A stretch of DNA of 64,000 bases from JAPOXR01 sp965219635 (lineage in GTDB: Bacteria > Pseudomonadota > Alphaproteobacteria > Rhodobacterales > Rhodobacteraceae). Below are positions 7,797-15,811 of the stretch, piece by piece. The stretch covers positions 3,720,001-3,784,000 of the forward strand of contig OZ244783.1 of the NCBI GenBank assembly GCA_965219635.1, in the 5' to 3' direction. The notes beneath the pieces were generated by a model. The model saw only the letters and a list, made by a program, of their open reading frames with translations. It made no database searches and was not told where the DNA came from. Made by a program: the position numbers and the translations under genes. How positions within the stretch are numbered: position 1 is the stretch's first letter; every line of letters starts with the position of its first letter.

Positions 7797-9130
7797 CTGC
7801 GGCCAAGGCTCTTGCGGAATTTGCCGTTTCGGCGAGCCCTGACCCGGCAATTTCAGAGATTGTCACCAATGCGGTGTCAGACTGCTTTGGTTGCATTCTC
7901 GCCGGAGTTGACAGCGAAGTGGCGCGCCGTGTGCGCACGGCTCTCTTGCCGCTGGGTTCAGGCGATGCACCGGTCTTTGGCGCGCCGGAAACACTGCCTC
8001 CCCCTTATGCCGCACTGGTCAATGCTGTCGCGGGCCATGCCTGGGATCTGGATGATTGGGAAGAACCTGGCAACACCCATCCATCCGTTGTGCTGTTGCC
8101 GTCCCTGTTGGCCGCGGCCCATCTGCGTCCGTCAAGTGGTGCAGAAATGCTGGCGTCCTATGCGGTGGGAGCGGAAATCATCATGCAGCTGGGAAAAGCG
8201 GTCTCGCTTGATCACTATTCCCGCGGATACCATTCGACGGCGACTCTTGGGACTATCGGGGCTGCGGGAGCGGTTGCCCGCTTGCTGGGGCTAACCCGGA
8301 TACAGACGACGCATGCGCTCGCCCTGTCGGCATCCCAAGCGGCCGGTTACACGATGCAGTTTGGCACCAACGCGAAGCCGCTTCAGGTGGGTTTTGCCGC
8401 ACGCACAGGTTTGGAAGCAGCACTTTTCGCAGCCCGCGGCGCTACAGGAAATCCGGGAGTGATTGATGACCCCCGAGGATTTGCCGGACTGATGGCTCCA
8501 CACTCGCCGGAACGGCTTGCCAAACTGCCCTCGCGATTGGGATCCCCGTGGGCGCTTGCGGAATTCGGGTTGCTTCTCAAACCGTGGCCATCTTGCGGAT
8601 ATACGCATCGATTAATGACCGCTGCGCTGGAACTGCGATCAAGACTGGGTGGACAGACCCGCAAGATTGCCGCCATCGGCGCTTTCATGCCCGACTTTCA
8701 TTATGCAATCCTGCCGTTTCACCACCCGGCAAACCGGAATGAGGCGCTGTTCTCGGCTCCGGCATGTATCGCACAGGCTCTTGTTGCGGGGCAGTTGACT
8801 CTTGAAGACAGCGCATCTGGGTTCTGGTACTCAAGAGAAGTCAATCGGCTGATAGGGCTTGCGGCAGTTGTGCCGGAACCCCCTCGGGACAGGCGATTGA
8901 ATTTCGACCCGGGTCAGCCAGACCGATTGGTTATCAGGCTTGCAAGTGGGGAAGAGTTTGAGGCTCGCTGCGCCTATCCACTGGGAGCTCCACAAAATCC
9001 AATGAGCGCAAGTCAGCTCGCCGAGAAGTGGCAGTGGGCCACAGGGCGGCCAACGGGTTGTTTTGCCAAGGTCTTGGACTGGACAAGTGCGCCAGACATA
9101 TCCGCTTTCTTCAGGGAAGTTTCGCAGTGA
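7793..9130 (+). CDS. MmgE/PrpD family protein
   Basis: The 445-residue protein belongs to the MmgE/PrpD family, which includes 2-methylcitrate dehydratase, cis-aconitate decarboxylase and iminodisuccinate epimerase. Typical blocks are the early FGCILAGVDSEVARRV, HAWDLDDWEEPGNTHPSVVLLPSLLAAA (the conserved histidine/aspartate-rich active-site loop), GYHSTATLGTIGAAGAVARLLGL and the KPWPSCGYTHRLM lid segment. Length is normal (440-460). It overlaps the following MttB-like gene by four bases (GTGA), so the two products are made together. No prpB or prpC lies nearby, so methylcitrate metabolism is unlikely; a dehydratase, epimerase or decarboxylase acting on a related acid is more probable. Confidence 0.85.
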   Translation: MTAAKALAEFAVSASPDPAISEIVTNAVSDCFGCILAGVDSEVARRVRTALLPLGSGDAPVFGAPETLPPPYAALVNAVAGHAWDLDDWEEPGNTHPSVVLLPSLLAAAHLRPSSGAEMLASYAVGAEIIMQLGKAVSLDHYSRGYHSTATLGTIGAAGAVARLLGLTRIQTTHALALSASQAAGYTMQFGTNAKPLQVGFAARTGLEAALFAARGATGNPGVIDDPRGFAGLMAPHSPERLAKLPSRLGSPWALAEFGLLLKPWPSCGYTHRLMTAALELRSRLGGQTRKIAAIGAFMPDFHYAILPFHHPANRNEALFSAPACIAQALVAGQLTLEDSASGFWYSREVNRLIGLAAVVPEPPRDRRLNFDPGQPDRLVIRLASGEEFEARCAYPLGAPQNPMSASQLAEKWQWATGRPTGCFAKVLDWTSAPDISAFFREVSQ

Positions 9131-10665
9131 CTGCATCACGACGCGGCGGTGGGCGGGAGGCCCGCAAGAGGTCTCGCAAGGGGGGCGCCGGCTCCGGTCC
9201 GACGCAAGCAATTTGGCCAGGGTTGTCCGGCGGCCTGTATCAGCCATTAGCGGCTTCCGAAGTCGAGATGATTGACCAGACCGCCAAGCGCATTCTGGAG
9301 GAAATCGGTGTCAAGGGCGCCACACCTTTCTGTATCGAAACAGTGTGCGCTGCAGGTGGGCAGTTGACGGACGATGGCCGTCTGCTGATGCCCGAACTTC
9401 TGGTGACCGGGGCACTGAAAGTTGCCGGGCGCGGCTTCAAGTTGCATGGGTTACGGCCTGAACACGATATCGATCCTTCAGGAACCAGGGTTCATCTCGG
9501 CACTTCTGGTGCCGCCGTGCACATCATCGACAGCGAGACTGGCCAGTTGAGGGACAGCACTTTGCAGGACCTCTTCGACATGGCGAGGCTGGCAGATGCG
9601 CTGCCAAACATTCACATGTTTCAACGCACTGTCGTTGCACGCGATCTGACCGACCCGCGGGAAATGGACCTCAATACCGCATATGCCTGCCTGAGGGGCA
9701 CAGCCAAGCCCACCGGCACCTCCTTCGGATCTGCAGAGGTAATGGAGGAAGCAGTGGAGATGCTCGGCATAATCATGGGAGGGGCCGAGGCTCTGCGAGC
9801 GCGGCCTCCTCTATGTGTTTCGACATGCTTCATCGTTCCCCCGCTGACTTTCGCCGAAGAGGCGCTGGGAGTTATCGAATGCGCTGCCCGCCACGGAATC
9901 CCTCTCAAGCTGGTTTCCGCCGGTCAGGCCGGCGCTACCAGTCCTGCTCCCCTTGCGGGCGCAGTTGCCCAACAGACTGCCGAGGTGCTTGCCGGACTGG
10001 TTTACGTCAACCTGCTTAATCCTGGCCATCCTGCAACGTTCGGTGCCCTGCCATTTGTGAGCGACCTCCGAACCGGCGCCATGTCGGGTGGTTCCGCGGA
10101 ACAGGGATTGCTGATGGCAGCCTGTGCCCAGATGGCGCAATTCCATGGCATTCCCTGTGCTGTCAGTGCCGGAATGACCGACAGCAAGATGCCTGATTTC
10201 CAGGCAGGCTACGAGAAAGGCTACACCGAGTTGCTGGCAGCGCTTGCCGGTGCCAACCTGATCTACGAAGCGGCGGGCATGTACGGGTCGTTGCTGGCAT
10301 CATCCCTGGAGAGCTTTGTGCTTGATAACGACATGATCGGATCAATCTTGCGGGCCACGAGAGGCATTGAAGTCACAACCGATACGCTGTCGCTCGAAAC
10401 CATCCGCGATGTCTGCATTGGAGGCCCGGGACATTTTCTTGGCGAGACGCAAACGTTGGGGCGAATGCAGACCGACTATTTCTATCCCGCTCTGGCTGAC
10501 CGGCGGACCCCGCAGGAATGGGCCAGTTCAGTTGACAAGGATCTACTTGAGCGAGCCCGTGTCCGCACCCGCGACCTCCTCCGCGCTCCACCCCCGGATC
10601 ATCTGCCAGTTGAGATTGATGCCCAAATCCGGTCACGATTTCCAATTCGGCTGGATGCCGGATGA
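9127..10665 (+). CDS. Trimethylamine methyltransferase (MttB) family protein, non-pyrrolysine
   Basis: From GTG 9127 (overlapping the previous stop as GTGA) the protein has 512 residues, the usual length of MttB-family corrinoid-dependent methyltransferases. Visible family blocks are AKRILEEIGVK near the N-terminus, LGTSGAAVHIID, GTAKPTGTSFGS, the repeated barrel strands ending in GGSAEQGLLMAACAQM, and DNDMIGSILRATRGIEV. No internal amber codon occurs, so this is the non-pyrrolysine branch, some members of which demethylate glycine betaine or other quaternary amines. The N-terminus carries a basic GREARKRSRKGG stretch. No corrinoid protein (MttC) or RamA activator is next to it, so partners must be elsewhere. 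Coupling with a PrpD-like protein suggests a specific catabolic branch. Confidence 0.83.
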   Translation: MTASRRGGGREARKRSRKGGAGSGPTQAIWPGLSGGLYQPLAASEVEMIDQTAKRILEEIGVKGATPFCIETVCAAGGQLTDDGRLLMPELLVTGALKVAGRGFKLHGLRPEHDIDPSGTRVHLGTSGAAVHIIDSETGQLRDSTLQDLFDMARLADALPNIHMFQRTVVARDLTDPREMDLNTAYACLRGTAKPTGTSFGSAEVMEEAVEMLGIIMGGAEALRARPPLCVSTCFIVPPLTFAEEALGVIECAARHGIPLKLVSAGQAGATSPAPLAGAVAQQTAEVLAGLVYVNLLNPGHPATFGALPFVSDLRTGAMSGGSAEQGLLMAACAQMAQFHGIPCAVSAGMTDSKMPDFQAGYEKGYTELLAALAGANLIYEAAGMYGSLLASSLESFVLDNDMIGSILRATRGIEVTTDTLSLETIRDVCIGGPGHFLGETQTLGRMQTDYFYPALADRRTPQEWASSVDKDLLERARVRTRDLLRAPPPDHLPVEIDAQIRSRFPIRLDAG

Positions 10666-11194
10666 CCAAACCAGGACTCTGAGAACACATCGGATTCAGC
10701 ATGACCGGCCTTGGTGCCCTCGACGGCATCGTTGCCCGGATGGCTTCAGCCTCCCGACCGCGAGTAGTTGGTGGCGTGTCAGGAAGAGCGGCATTGTCTG
10801 ACTGAGCGCAACGATAACAGGTGCTCCTGTTGGCTTTCGCATGACTTTGAGCAACCAAACTGGCAGTAGCGATTTGCCGGCTGCATGCGTTGATGCTCGT
10901 CAACCGCAAGCCGCATTCGCCCGGGAACTCAAAACACGGTGCCGTCCCCTGGAACCTTACAACAGATTGCCGTGTGGTCGAAGATTCCTGTGATTGAATG
11001 CGATGACTCCGGGAAACCAGACGGAGTCGAAAGCTGACTGAGATTGGTGCATCCTGCTACCGATCCGTGATCCCGAACCGCCTCCAGGTGGCTTGTTGAA
11101 GCCTTGCCGGGGCAGGCGGCGCATGCGAACGCATTTTGGTATAATTCAAAATTGCATTTTGATTTATGTCAATCAATTGTCGATAAGTGCTTGT
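10666..11194. other. Intergenic region upstream of the DUF4143 ATPase
   Basis: About 530 bp without a credible gene; short ORFs here lack ribosome sites and motifs. The last 70 bases become strikingly AT-rich and hold a TATAAT (11140-11145) followed by a perfect inverted repeat (11146-11162). This looks like a promoter with an overlapping operator for the ATPase gene. No clear -35 box is visible. Confidence 0.4.
11146..11162. promoter_or_regulatory. Perfect 7-bp inverted repeat next to TATAAT, candidate operator
   Basis: Arms TCAAAAT (11146-11152) and ATTTTGA (11156-11162) are exact reverse complements around TGC. The repeat abuts a TATAAT (11140-11145) and lies 33 bp before the ATPase start. 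A repressor bound here would cover the transcription start, as in autoregulated genes. Confidence 0.45.
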
Positions 11195-12397
11195 ATGATA
11201 GAACGCGACATTGCTCCAATACTGACGAAGGCGTCACGGGTATGGCCGTCCATAACGCTCACCGGACCACGTCAGAGCGGAAAGACAACGCTTTGCCGCA
11301 CTCTGTTTCCGCATCATCCGTATGCGACGCTGGACGATCCGGATGTGCGGATCTTTGCGGCCGAAGATCCTCGCGCATTTCTTGGACAGTTTCCCAAGGG
11401 CGCCGTTCTCGACGAGGCGCAGAGAGTTCCCGATCTTGCATCTTACCTGCAAGGTGTCATCGACACTGATCCTTCGCCAGGGCGTTGGATTCTTATCAGT
11501 TCCTGCAATCTTGCCCTGAGCCAAACAGTAAGCCAGTCGCTGGCAGGAAGGACGGCGGTGCATTGTCTCTTGCCCCTGAGCCGGGGTGAGATCATCCGGT
11601 TCCAGCAGCATCCGGTGAAGCTCGAAGAGGCCCTGTTCTCCGGCTCATATCCGCGGGTCTTTGACGCGGGACTCGATCCGGCCGACTGGTTTCGTTCATA
11701 TGTCGCCACCTACGTCGATCGCGACATGCGCATGATAAGCAATGTCGAAGACGTGGCGGCGTTTCAGAGATTTGCTTCGCTATGCGCCGGACGGACCGCC
11801 CAATATCTCAACTACTCATCCCTGTCTCGAGACTGCGGAATTTCGCAACCGACCGCCAAGGCTTGGCTGGGAGTCCTTGAAGCGAGTTATCTCGTATTCC
11901 GCCTGCCGGCTTTCCTCTCGAACACACGCAAGCGGTTGAAGAAGACGCCAAAGCTGCATTTCCATGACAGTGGACTTGTCTGCTGGCTGCTTGGAATCCG
12001 CACACCCGAGCAGTTGCGTACGCACCCATTGCGAGGCTCGATTTTCGAGAGTTGGGTTGTATCGGAAATCATGAAGCGCCGTACAAGTCTGGGAGAGGTT
12101 GGCGGACTTTCATGCTACCGGGACCGAAATGATGCCGAGGTTGATCTTGTCATTGAACATTCGCCCGGCTTGACGCTGGTAGACGCCAAATCTGCCCGGA
12201 CACCTTCGTCCAGCATGTTTGACGGATCCAGGCGAGTCCGCAGACAGCTTGAAGGATCAAAGGAGAACTGTCCCGTTGTTGTGGTCTATGGCGGCGACCA
12301 GATCCAGAGCCGCGGCCTTGACTGCCTCCTGCCGTGGGGCATGCTTCATGAGTATGATTTCCGAAAGCCAACCGTCGCAATTCGGTCCAACGGATAG
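11195..12397 (+). CDS. AAA-family ATPase with DUF4143 domain
   Basis: From ATG 11195 the protein has 400 residues. Its N-terminal half is an AAA_14 ATPase with Walker A GPRQSGKTT (24-32) and Walker B GAVLDEAQ (69-76). The C-terminal half matches DUF4143, with the linker SLAGRTAV, the YVDRDMRMI helix, a winged-helix-like segment and the late block FESWVVSEIMKRR...YRDRNDAEVDLVIE, which resembles a PD-(D/E)xK nuclease core. These proteins are widespread, often isolated and horizontally moved; their function is not settled. The usual TGS sensor strand before SQSLAGR reads LISSC here, which may be a weakened sensor. Codons before 11195 are in frame, but the ATG gives a standard N-terminus. No partner gene is adjacent. 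Confidence 0.8.
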   Translation: MIERDIAPILTKASRVWPSITLTGPRQSGKTTLCRTLFPHHPYATLDDPDVRIFAAEDPRAFLGQFPKGAVLDEAQRVPDLASYLQGVIDTDPSPGRWILISSCNLALSQTVSQSLAGRTAVHCLLPLSRGEIIRFQQHPVKLEEALFSGSYPRVFDAGLDPADWFRSYVATYVDRDMRMISNVEDVAAFQRFASLCAGRTAQYLNYSSLSRDCGISQPTAKAWLGVLEASYLVFRLPAFLSNTRKRLKKTPKLHFHDSGLVCWLLGIRTPEQLRTHPLRGSIFESWVVSEIMKRRTSLGEVGGLSCYRDRNDAEVDLVIEHSPGLTLVDAKSARTPSSSMFDGSRRVRRQLEGSKENCPVVVVYGGDQIQSRGLDCLLPWGMLHEYDFRKPTVAIRSNG

Positions 12398-12765
12398 CCA
12401 AACGTTGGCGCCCTCTTGCTCGCGGCTGTACGGACAGCGGGTCGCGGAAACTGGCCTATTCTGTGTGGACTCCAGCATGCGATTGGCCGGGTACATATCC
12501 GGCCGGTCCAGGGGACCGGATGTCCTCTCAAGACCCGCAAAACGGTACGGCAGCAGTCGAAAACTGTCACCACCTGCTGCAACATGCCACTTGGGAATGC
12601 TCAAGCAGGCGTCAATTCCATTCGTTTGAAACCCGGACAGTTTTCGGTTCCAGGGAACGCAATTGAAGCCCTCTCATCTCGTCAGGTTGCGAGGACACGG
12701 CATTCTGCATCTGCGATGCAAACAGCGACCATTCATGTGTTGTTCTGAACCAGAGTCCAACTTGC
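12398..12765. other. Convergent intergenic region with tandem hairpins
   Basis: This 368-bp region lies between the ends of the rightward ATPase gene and the leftward dehydrogenase gene. No gene is recognisable. It holds two abutting palindromes (12485-12519), which could mark transcript ends, although no T-run follows them. Confidence 0.35.
12485..12519. repeat. Two overlapping perfect inverted repeats
   Basis: The first repeat pairs GGCCGG (12485-12490) with CCGGCC (12499-12504) across an 8-nt loop. The second pairs CCGGTCC (12503-12509) with GGACCGG (12513-12519) across three bases and shares two bases with the first. The two stems are mutually exclusive at the shared bases. They lie between convergent genes, so a transcript-end role is plausible, but no poly-T tract is present. 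Confidence 0.4.
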
Positions 12766-13794
12766 TCATAGCCGAATTGACCGGGCCTCGGCTGAGCTTT
12801 GGCGAGCGGCATCCAAAACGGCGATCGTGCGCGCGCCTTGCTCAGCAGTGACTGGTGGCGGAGTCCCATTACGGACTGCACTTGCAAAGGCTTCGTAATA
12901 GTCGTGGTAGCGGCCCTGTTCGGATGGGATGACCCTGACACCTGCGGCCGTTCGAAGTTTGCCCCAATTGGTTTCGGGTTCATAGCCCCAGGAATCCAGG
13001 TCATCCACGGGGCGCTTGCCTGCGAATATGTCCTGGGCCTGGATGTCGATGGACTTGGACACGTAGCTGCCAAGTTCCCCAATTGTGCGCAGTTCCCGGT
13101 CGTCAATGAAATTCAGCTTGCAGGCGGACAAGTGGCTGTGAGCACCACTTTCGTGCCTCAGTGCAATGGTAAAACTCGCATCGGTTGGTCCTTCTGGCAA
13201 GTCAATGAGATCAAGTTGCGCATCGACGCTTGTTACTGGGCCCAGGAGGTAGATCATCTGGTCCACCACATGGCTGCCAAGGTCGCGCAAGAGGCCTCCG
13301 GACGGCCCGGCCTCAAGTGTCTGAGGGCTGTCCTGGTCCATGCGGCTCTCAATTCGCCAGATTTTTCCGAGGCAACCATCATCCATGACTTTCTTGAGCG
13401 TCTGGAGATCGGCGTCGTATCGGCGGTTCTGGTACACGCCCAGAATGACGTTCTTCGCCTTTGCCGCTGCGTCCAGTTCCATTGCTCCTTCGAAGCTCGG
13501 CGCGAACGGTTTGTCGGCTATGACATGCAATCCTGCCGAAGTCGCCTCCAGTACCAACTCCCGCCGGGTCTGTGGAGGCGTGGTGATGGTAACGGCTTCG
13601 CAGACTCCTGCCCCAATCATCGCGGTCAGGCTTGGAAATATGGGAGTATCGGGCCAGTCTGCGCGGGCTTTCGCTATCGTTCTCTCTGCACGGGCGACTA
13701 TTCCTGCCAGAGAGCATCCTTTCGCAGCCGCAATGAAGGGAGTATGGAAGTGCTGCCCCCCGGTACCGTAACCGACTACACCAATCTGAAGCAT
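12766..13794 (-). CDS. Gfo/Idh/MocA family NAD(P)-dependent oxidoreductase
   Basis: The 342-residue protein is a Gfo/Idh/MocA dehydrogenase acting on sugars, inositols or related polyols. The Rossmann motif is IGVVGYGTGGQHFHTPF (4-20), the catalytic-site motif is DKPFAPS (the Lys-Pro block), and GGLLRDLGSHVVDQMIYLLG carries the conserved Asp and His of the active site. Length is normal. It is the last gene of a leftward set and its ATG overlaps the PanB-like stop by one base (TGATG), so the two proteins are co-produced. The sugar importer upstream suggests that both enzymes process an imported carbohydrate-like compound. The exact substrate cannot be read from sequence. Confidence 0.87.
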   Translation of the reverse strand: MLQIGVVGYGTGGQHFHTPFIAAAKGCSLAGIVARAERTIAKARADWPDTPIFPSLTAMIGAGVCEAVTITTPPQTRRELVLEATSAGLHVIADKPFAPSFEGAMELDAAAKAKNVILGVYQNRRYDADLQTLKKVMDDGCLGKIWRIESRMDQDSPQTLEAGPSGGLLRDLGSHVVDQMIYLLGPVTSVDAQLDLIDLPEGPTDASFTIALRHESGAHSHLSACKLNFIDDRELRTIGELGSYVSKSIDIQAQDIFAGKRPVDDLDSWGYEPETNWGKLRTAAGVRVIPSEQGRYHDYYEAFASAVRNGTPPPVTAEQGARTIAVLDAARQSSAEARSIRL

Positions 13795-14612
13795 CAGTTC
13801 GACACCTTGGTCATGAAAGCCTCAAATTCGTCGTCACGGATCTCAACGATGTGCTCGGCCTGAGGGTAGCCGCCAGAATCGACATCCGCCTTGAATTCCC
13901 TGAATGCCTCAATGCGTTCCTGTTGCAGACGATCAAGTTCGGGCTTGAAGTTGCGATAGACTTTGCCGTGGCGGGGTTTGTGATTCAAACCATAGCCGCA
14001 CACATCCTCAGTGAAGAGGTACTGAGCGTCAGCAAACTTGCCGGCACCCATGCCAAGCATGACCAGTGAGGAGTTTTCGGTCAGAAATCTCGCAATCCGG
14101 TCGGGGACAACCTCAAGCTCGGCGCCGAAAACACCGATTTCCTCGAGTTTCCGGGTTTGCCTCCACAGAGCCAGCGCTTCATCCGCTGTCTTGCCTACTG
14201 CACGCCAGCCCGTCCAGGTGATGTAACTTGGGACAAGCCCAATGTGGCCAACGACCGGGACATGATTGTCGCAGAGTACCTTCTGAATGTCATAGGAAGC
14301 TGCACAATAGTATGCGTCGCCTCCAAGTCCGGCGTAATGAAAGGCAGCGCGCAGGTAGTCTTCCGTTGTTGCGATTGGGCGCCCTTGGAATTGACCCCAG
14401 CCACCATAGGGCAAGCCGACCTGTACGAAGCAATCACCCGCGGCCTCTCGCATAACTGCGTCAAAGAAACGGCCTTCGATTGACAGCATGTGGATGCCCG
14501 CTGCACTGGCTGCAGCAGCTTCTTCAGGTGTTGTCACATAGAGCATAGAGATCTTCTCTCCGCGCTTCTTCATTGCGCGGATGTCCTCGACATGCGGCCT
14601 GTTGTGATACAT
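13794..14612 (-). CDS. PanB-like (ketopantoate hydroxymethyltransferase family) protein
   Basis: From ATG 14612 (AGGAGAG seven bases upstream) the protein has 272 residues. The C-terminal half follows PanB closely in style: VVGHIGLVPSYI, EEIGVFGAELEVVP and VMLGMGAGKFADAQ, covering the catalytic Glu and the glycine-rich end of the barrel. In true PanB the N-terminal part carries a metal-binding GDS motif; here the same place reads LSIEGRFFD and GLPYGG. This suggests an aldol/retro-aldol or C-C lyase with another substrate rather than pantothenate synthesis. It is coupled to the Gfo/Idh/MocA gene and lies after an FrcBCA-type importer. A TTG at 14633 could add seven residues but has a poorer ribosome site. 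Confidence 0.72.
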   Translation of the reverse strand: MYHNRPHVEDIRAMKKRGEKISMLYVTTPEEAAAASAAGIHMLSIEGRFFDAVMREAAGDCFVQVGLPYGGWGQFQGRPIATTEDYLRAAFHYAGLGGDAYYCAASYDIQKVLCDNHVPVVGHIGLVPSYITWTGWRAVGKTADEALALWRQTRKLEEIGVFGAELEVVPDRIARFLTENSSLVMLGMGAGKFADAQYLFTEDVCGYGLNHKPRHGKVYRNFKPELDRLQQERIEAFREFKADVDSGGYPQAEHIVEIRDDEFEAFMTKVSN

Positions 14613-14973
14613 TTCCAATCTCTCCTCGTTCAATTAGCGGTTGTAGAGCGCGGGTCTGCCGAAGGTGCTGAGCCCGGCAAGGTAACAATCTGATTGATCC
14701 TATGGCTGTTCAGGCCCGGTTCATTTTGTGAGCGGTTCATTTCACCCAGCGCAAGAGTGGCAGTCACCATGGCCTCATGTAGTCAGTTAAGGATCCATCG
14801 CCATGGGGTGGAAGACCGAGGTTCACCAGAGCCCATCAAGCAGTCGAGCTGCCCGCCGCCACTTCGTCTGTGACCATGAAGGCAGTGTTTCCCTGTTCAA
14901 CTGAGTACCTGTTCATTCGGATTTGCCACCTGCCGTCCCTCGCAAAGTCCTGCACTGGCTACAGCCAGTTCGG
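14613..14973. other. Intergenic region between importer operon and PanB-like gene
   Basis: This 361-bp gap separates the importer ATPase gene from the PanB-like gene, both leftward. It contains a 10-bp direct repeat (14717-14742) about 105 bp upstream of the PanB-like start, so the enzyme pair may have its own promoter. No gene is recognisable. Confidence 0.35.
14717..14742. repeat. 10-bp direct repeat CGGTTCATTT, 16-bp period
   Basis: CGGTTCATTT occurs at 14717-14726 and again at 14733-14742. The 16-bp spacing is about one and a half helical turns. It lies upstream of the PanB-like gene and could be a regulator site or chance. Confidence 0.35.
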
Positions 14974-15801
14974 TCAATGGTATGCAGGCATCGGCGTGTC
15001 GTCTTCGAACCCGTCCGGGTTGGCCTCAAGCTGGGCCTCAAGCGATGCCATGTTCTCGCCCCCTGCCATCAAGTCGGTAATCTCCTCGCGTGACTTTTCG
15101 CCCCTCTGGAAGTCGGCTGCGATGAATCCGCGGATCAAGATGGCAAAGTGGTCGCCGACTGCGAGTGCGTGCATGACCTGGTGCGTGATGAAGATCACGG
15201 CCAGTCCGCGGCGTTTTGCTTCATTTACGATGCGCAGGACGTGAGCAGCTTGCTTGACACCCAGAGCCGCAGTTGGCTCGTCCAGGATCAGGACACGCGC
15301 ACCGAAATACACAGCCCGTGCGATGGCAAGCGATTGCCGTTCACCACCAGACATCCCTCCAACCAGACGGTCACCATCATCAATTCGGGTGATCCCGAAG
15401 TTCTGGATTTCGCGAACGGCAATTTCATTGGCTCTCTTGCGGTCATAGATCTTGAATGGTCCCCATCCCCTGGTCGGCTCGACACCCGCAAAAAAGTTGC
15501 GGCCGATGGACATCAATGGATAGGTGCCGCCGAACTGGTGCACAGTCGCTATCCCCATGTCCTGTGCATCCTTCGGCCGGGTGAAATTCACCGGCTTGCC
15601 ATCCATGAACATCTCACCGCTGGTTGGTTGGTGTACACCAGCGAGTGTCTTGATCAGCGTTGACTTGCCGGCGCCGTTGTCACCCAAAAGGCAGAGAGTC
15701 TCGCCTTCATGCACCTTCAGGCTGATCTGATGGAGGACATCGATTGGACCAAAGCTCTTGTCCACATTGCGCATTTCAAGGACGGGAGTTGTGGCAGGCA
15801 T
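14974..15801 (-). CDS. Sugar ABC importer, single-domain ATP-binding protein (FrcA-like)
   Basis: From ATG 15801 (GAGG upstream) the protein has 275 residues with one nucleotide-binding domain: Walker A LGDNGAGKST, signature MSGGERQSLAIARA and Walker B VLILDEPTAALG. The Q-loop TVHQFGGTYPLMSIGRNFFAG is typical of the ribose/fructose (CUT2) group. Unlike RbsA (about 500 residues, two fused domains) this is the half-size FrcA type common in rhizobia and relatives. It would act as a homodimer with the permease encoded 10 bp upstream. With the binding protein and permease it completes a CUT2 importer. Confidence 0.87.
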   Translation of the reverse strand: MPATTPVLEMRNVDKSFGPIDVLHQISLKVHEGETLCLLGDNGAGKSTLIKTLAGVHQPTSGEMFMDGKPVNFTRPKDAQDMGIATVHQFGGTYPLMSIGRNFFAGVEPTRGWGPFKIYDRKRANEIAVREIQNFGITRIDDGDRLVGGMSGGERQSLAIARAVYFGARVLILDEPTAALGVKQAAHVLRIVNEAKRRGLAVIFITHQVMHALAVGDHFAILIRGFIAADFQRGEKSREEITDLMAGGENMASLEAQLEANPDGFEDDTPMPAYH

Positions 15802-15811
15802 GCTGCGGTCC

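Noticed and set aside
9127..10665. Pyrrolysine-containing MttB
   Set aside because: The reading frame has no internal amber codon, so it is a non-pyrrolysine member.
12799..13863. Long rightward ORF opposite the Gfo/Idh/MocA gene
   Set aside because: Shadow of a well-supported leftward gene; no recognisable domain.
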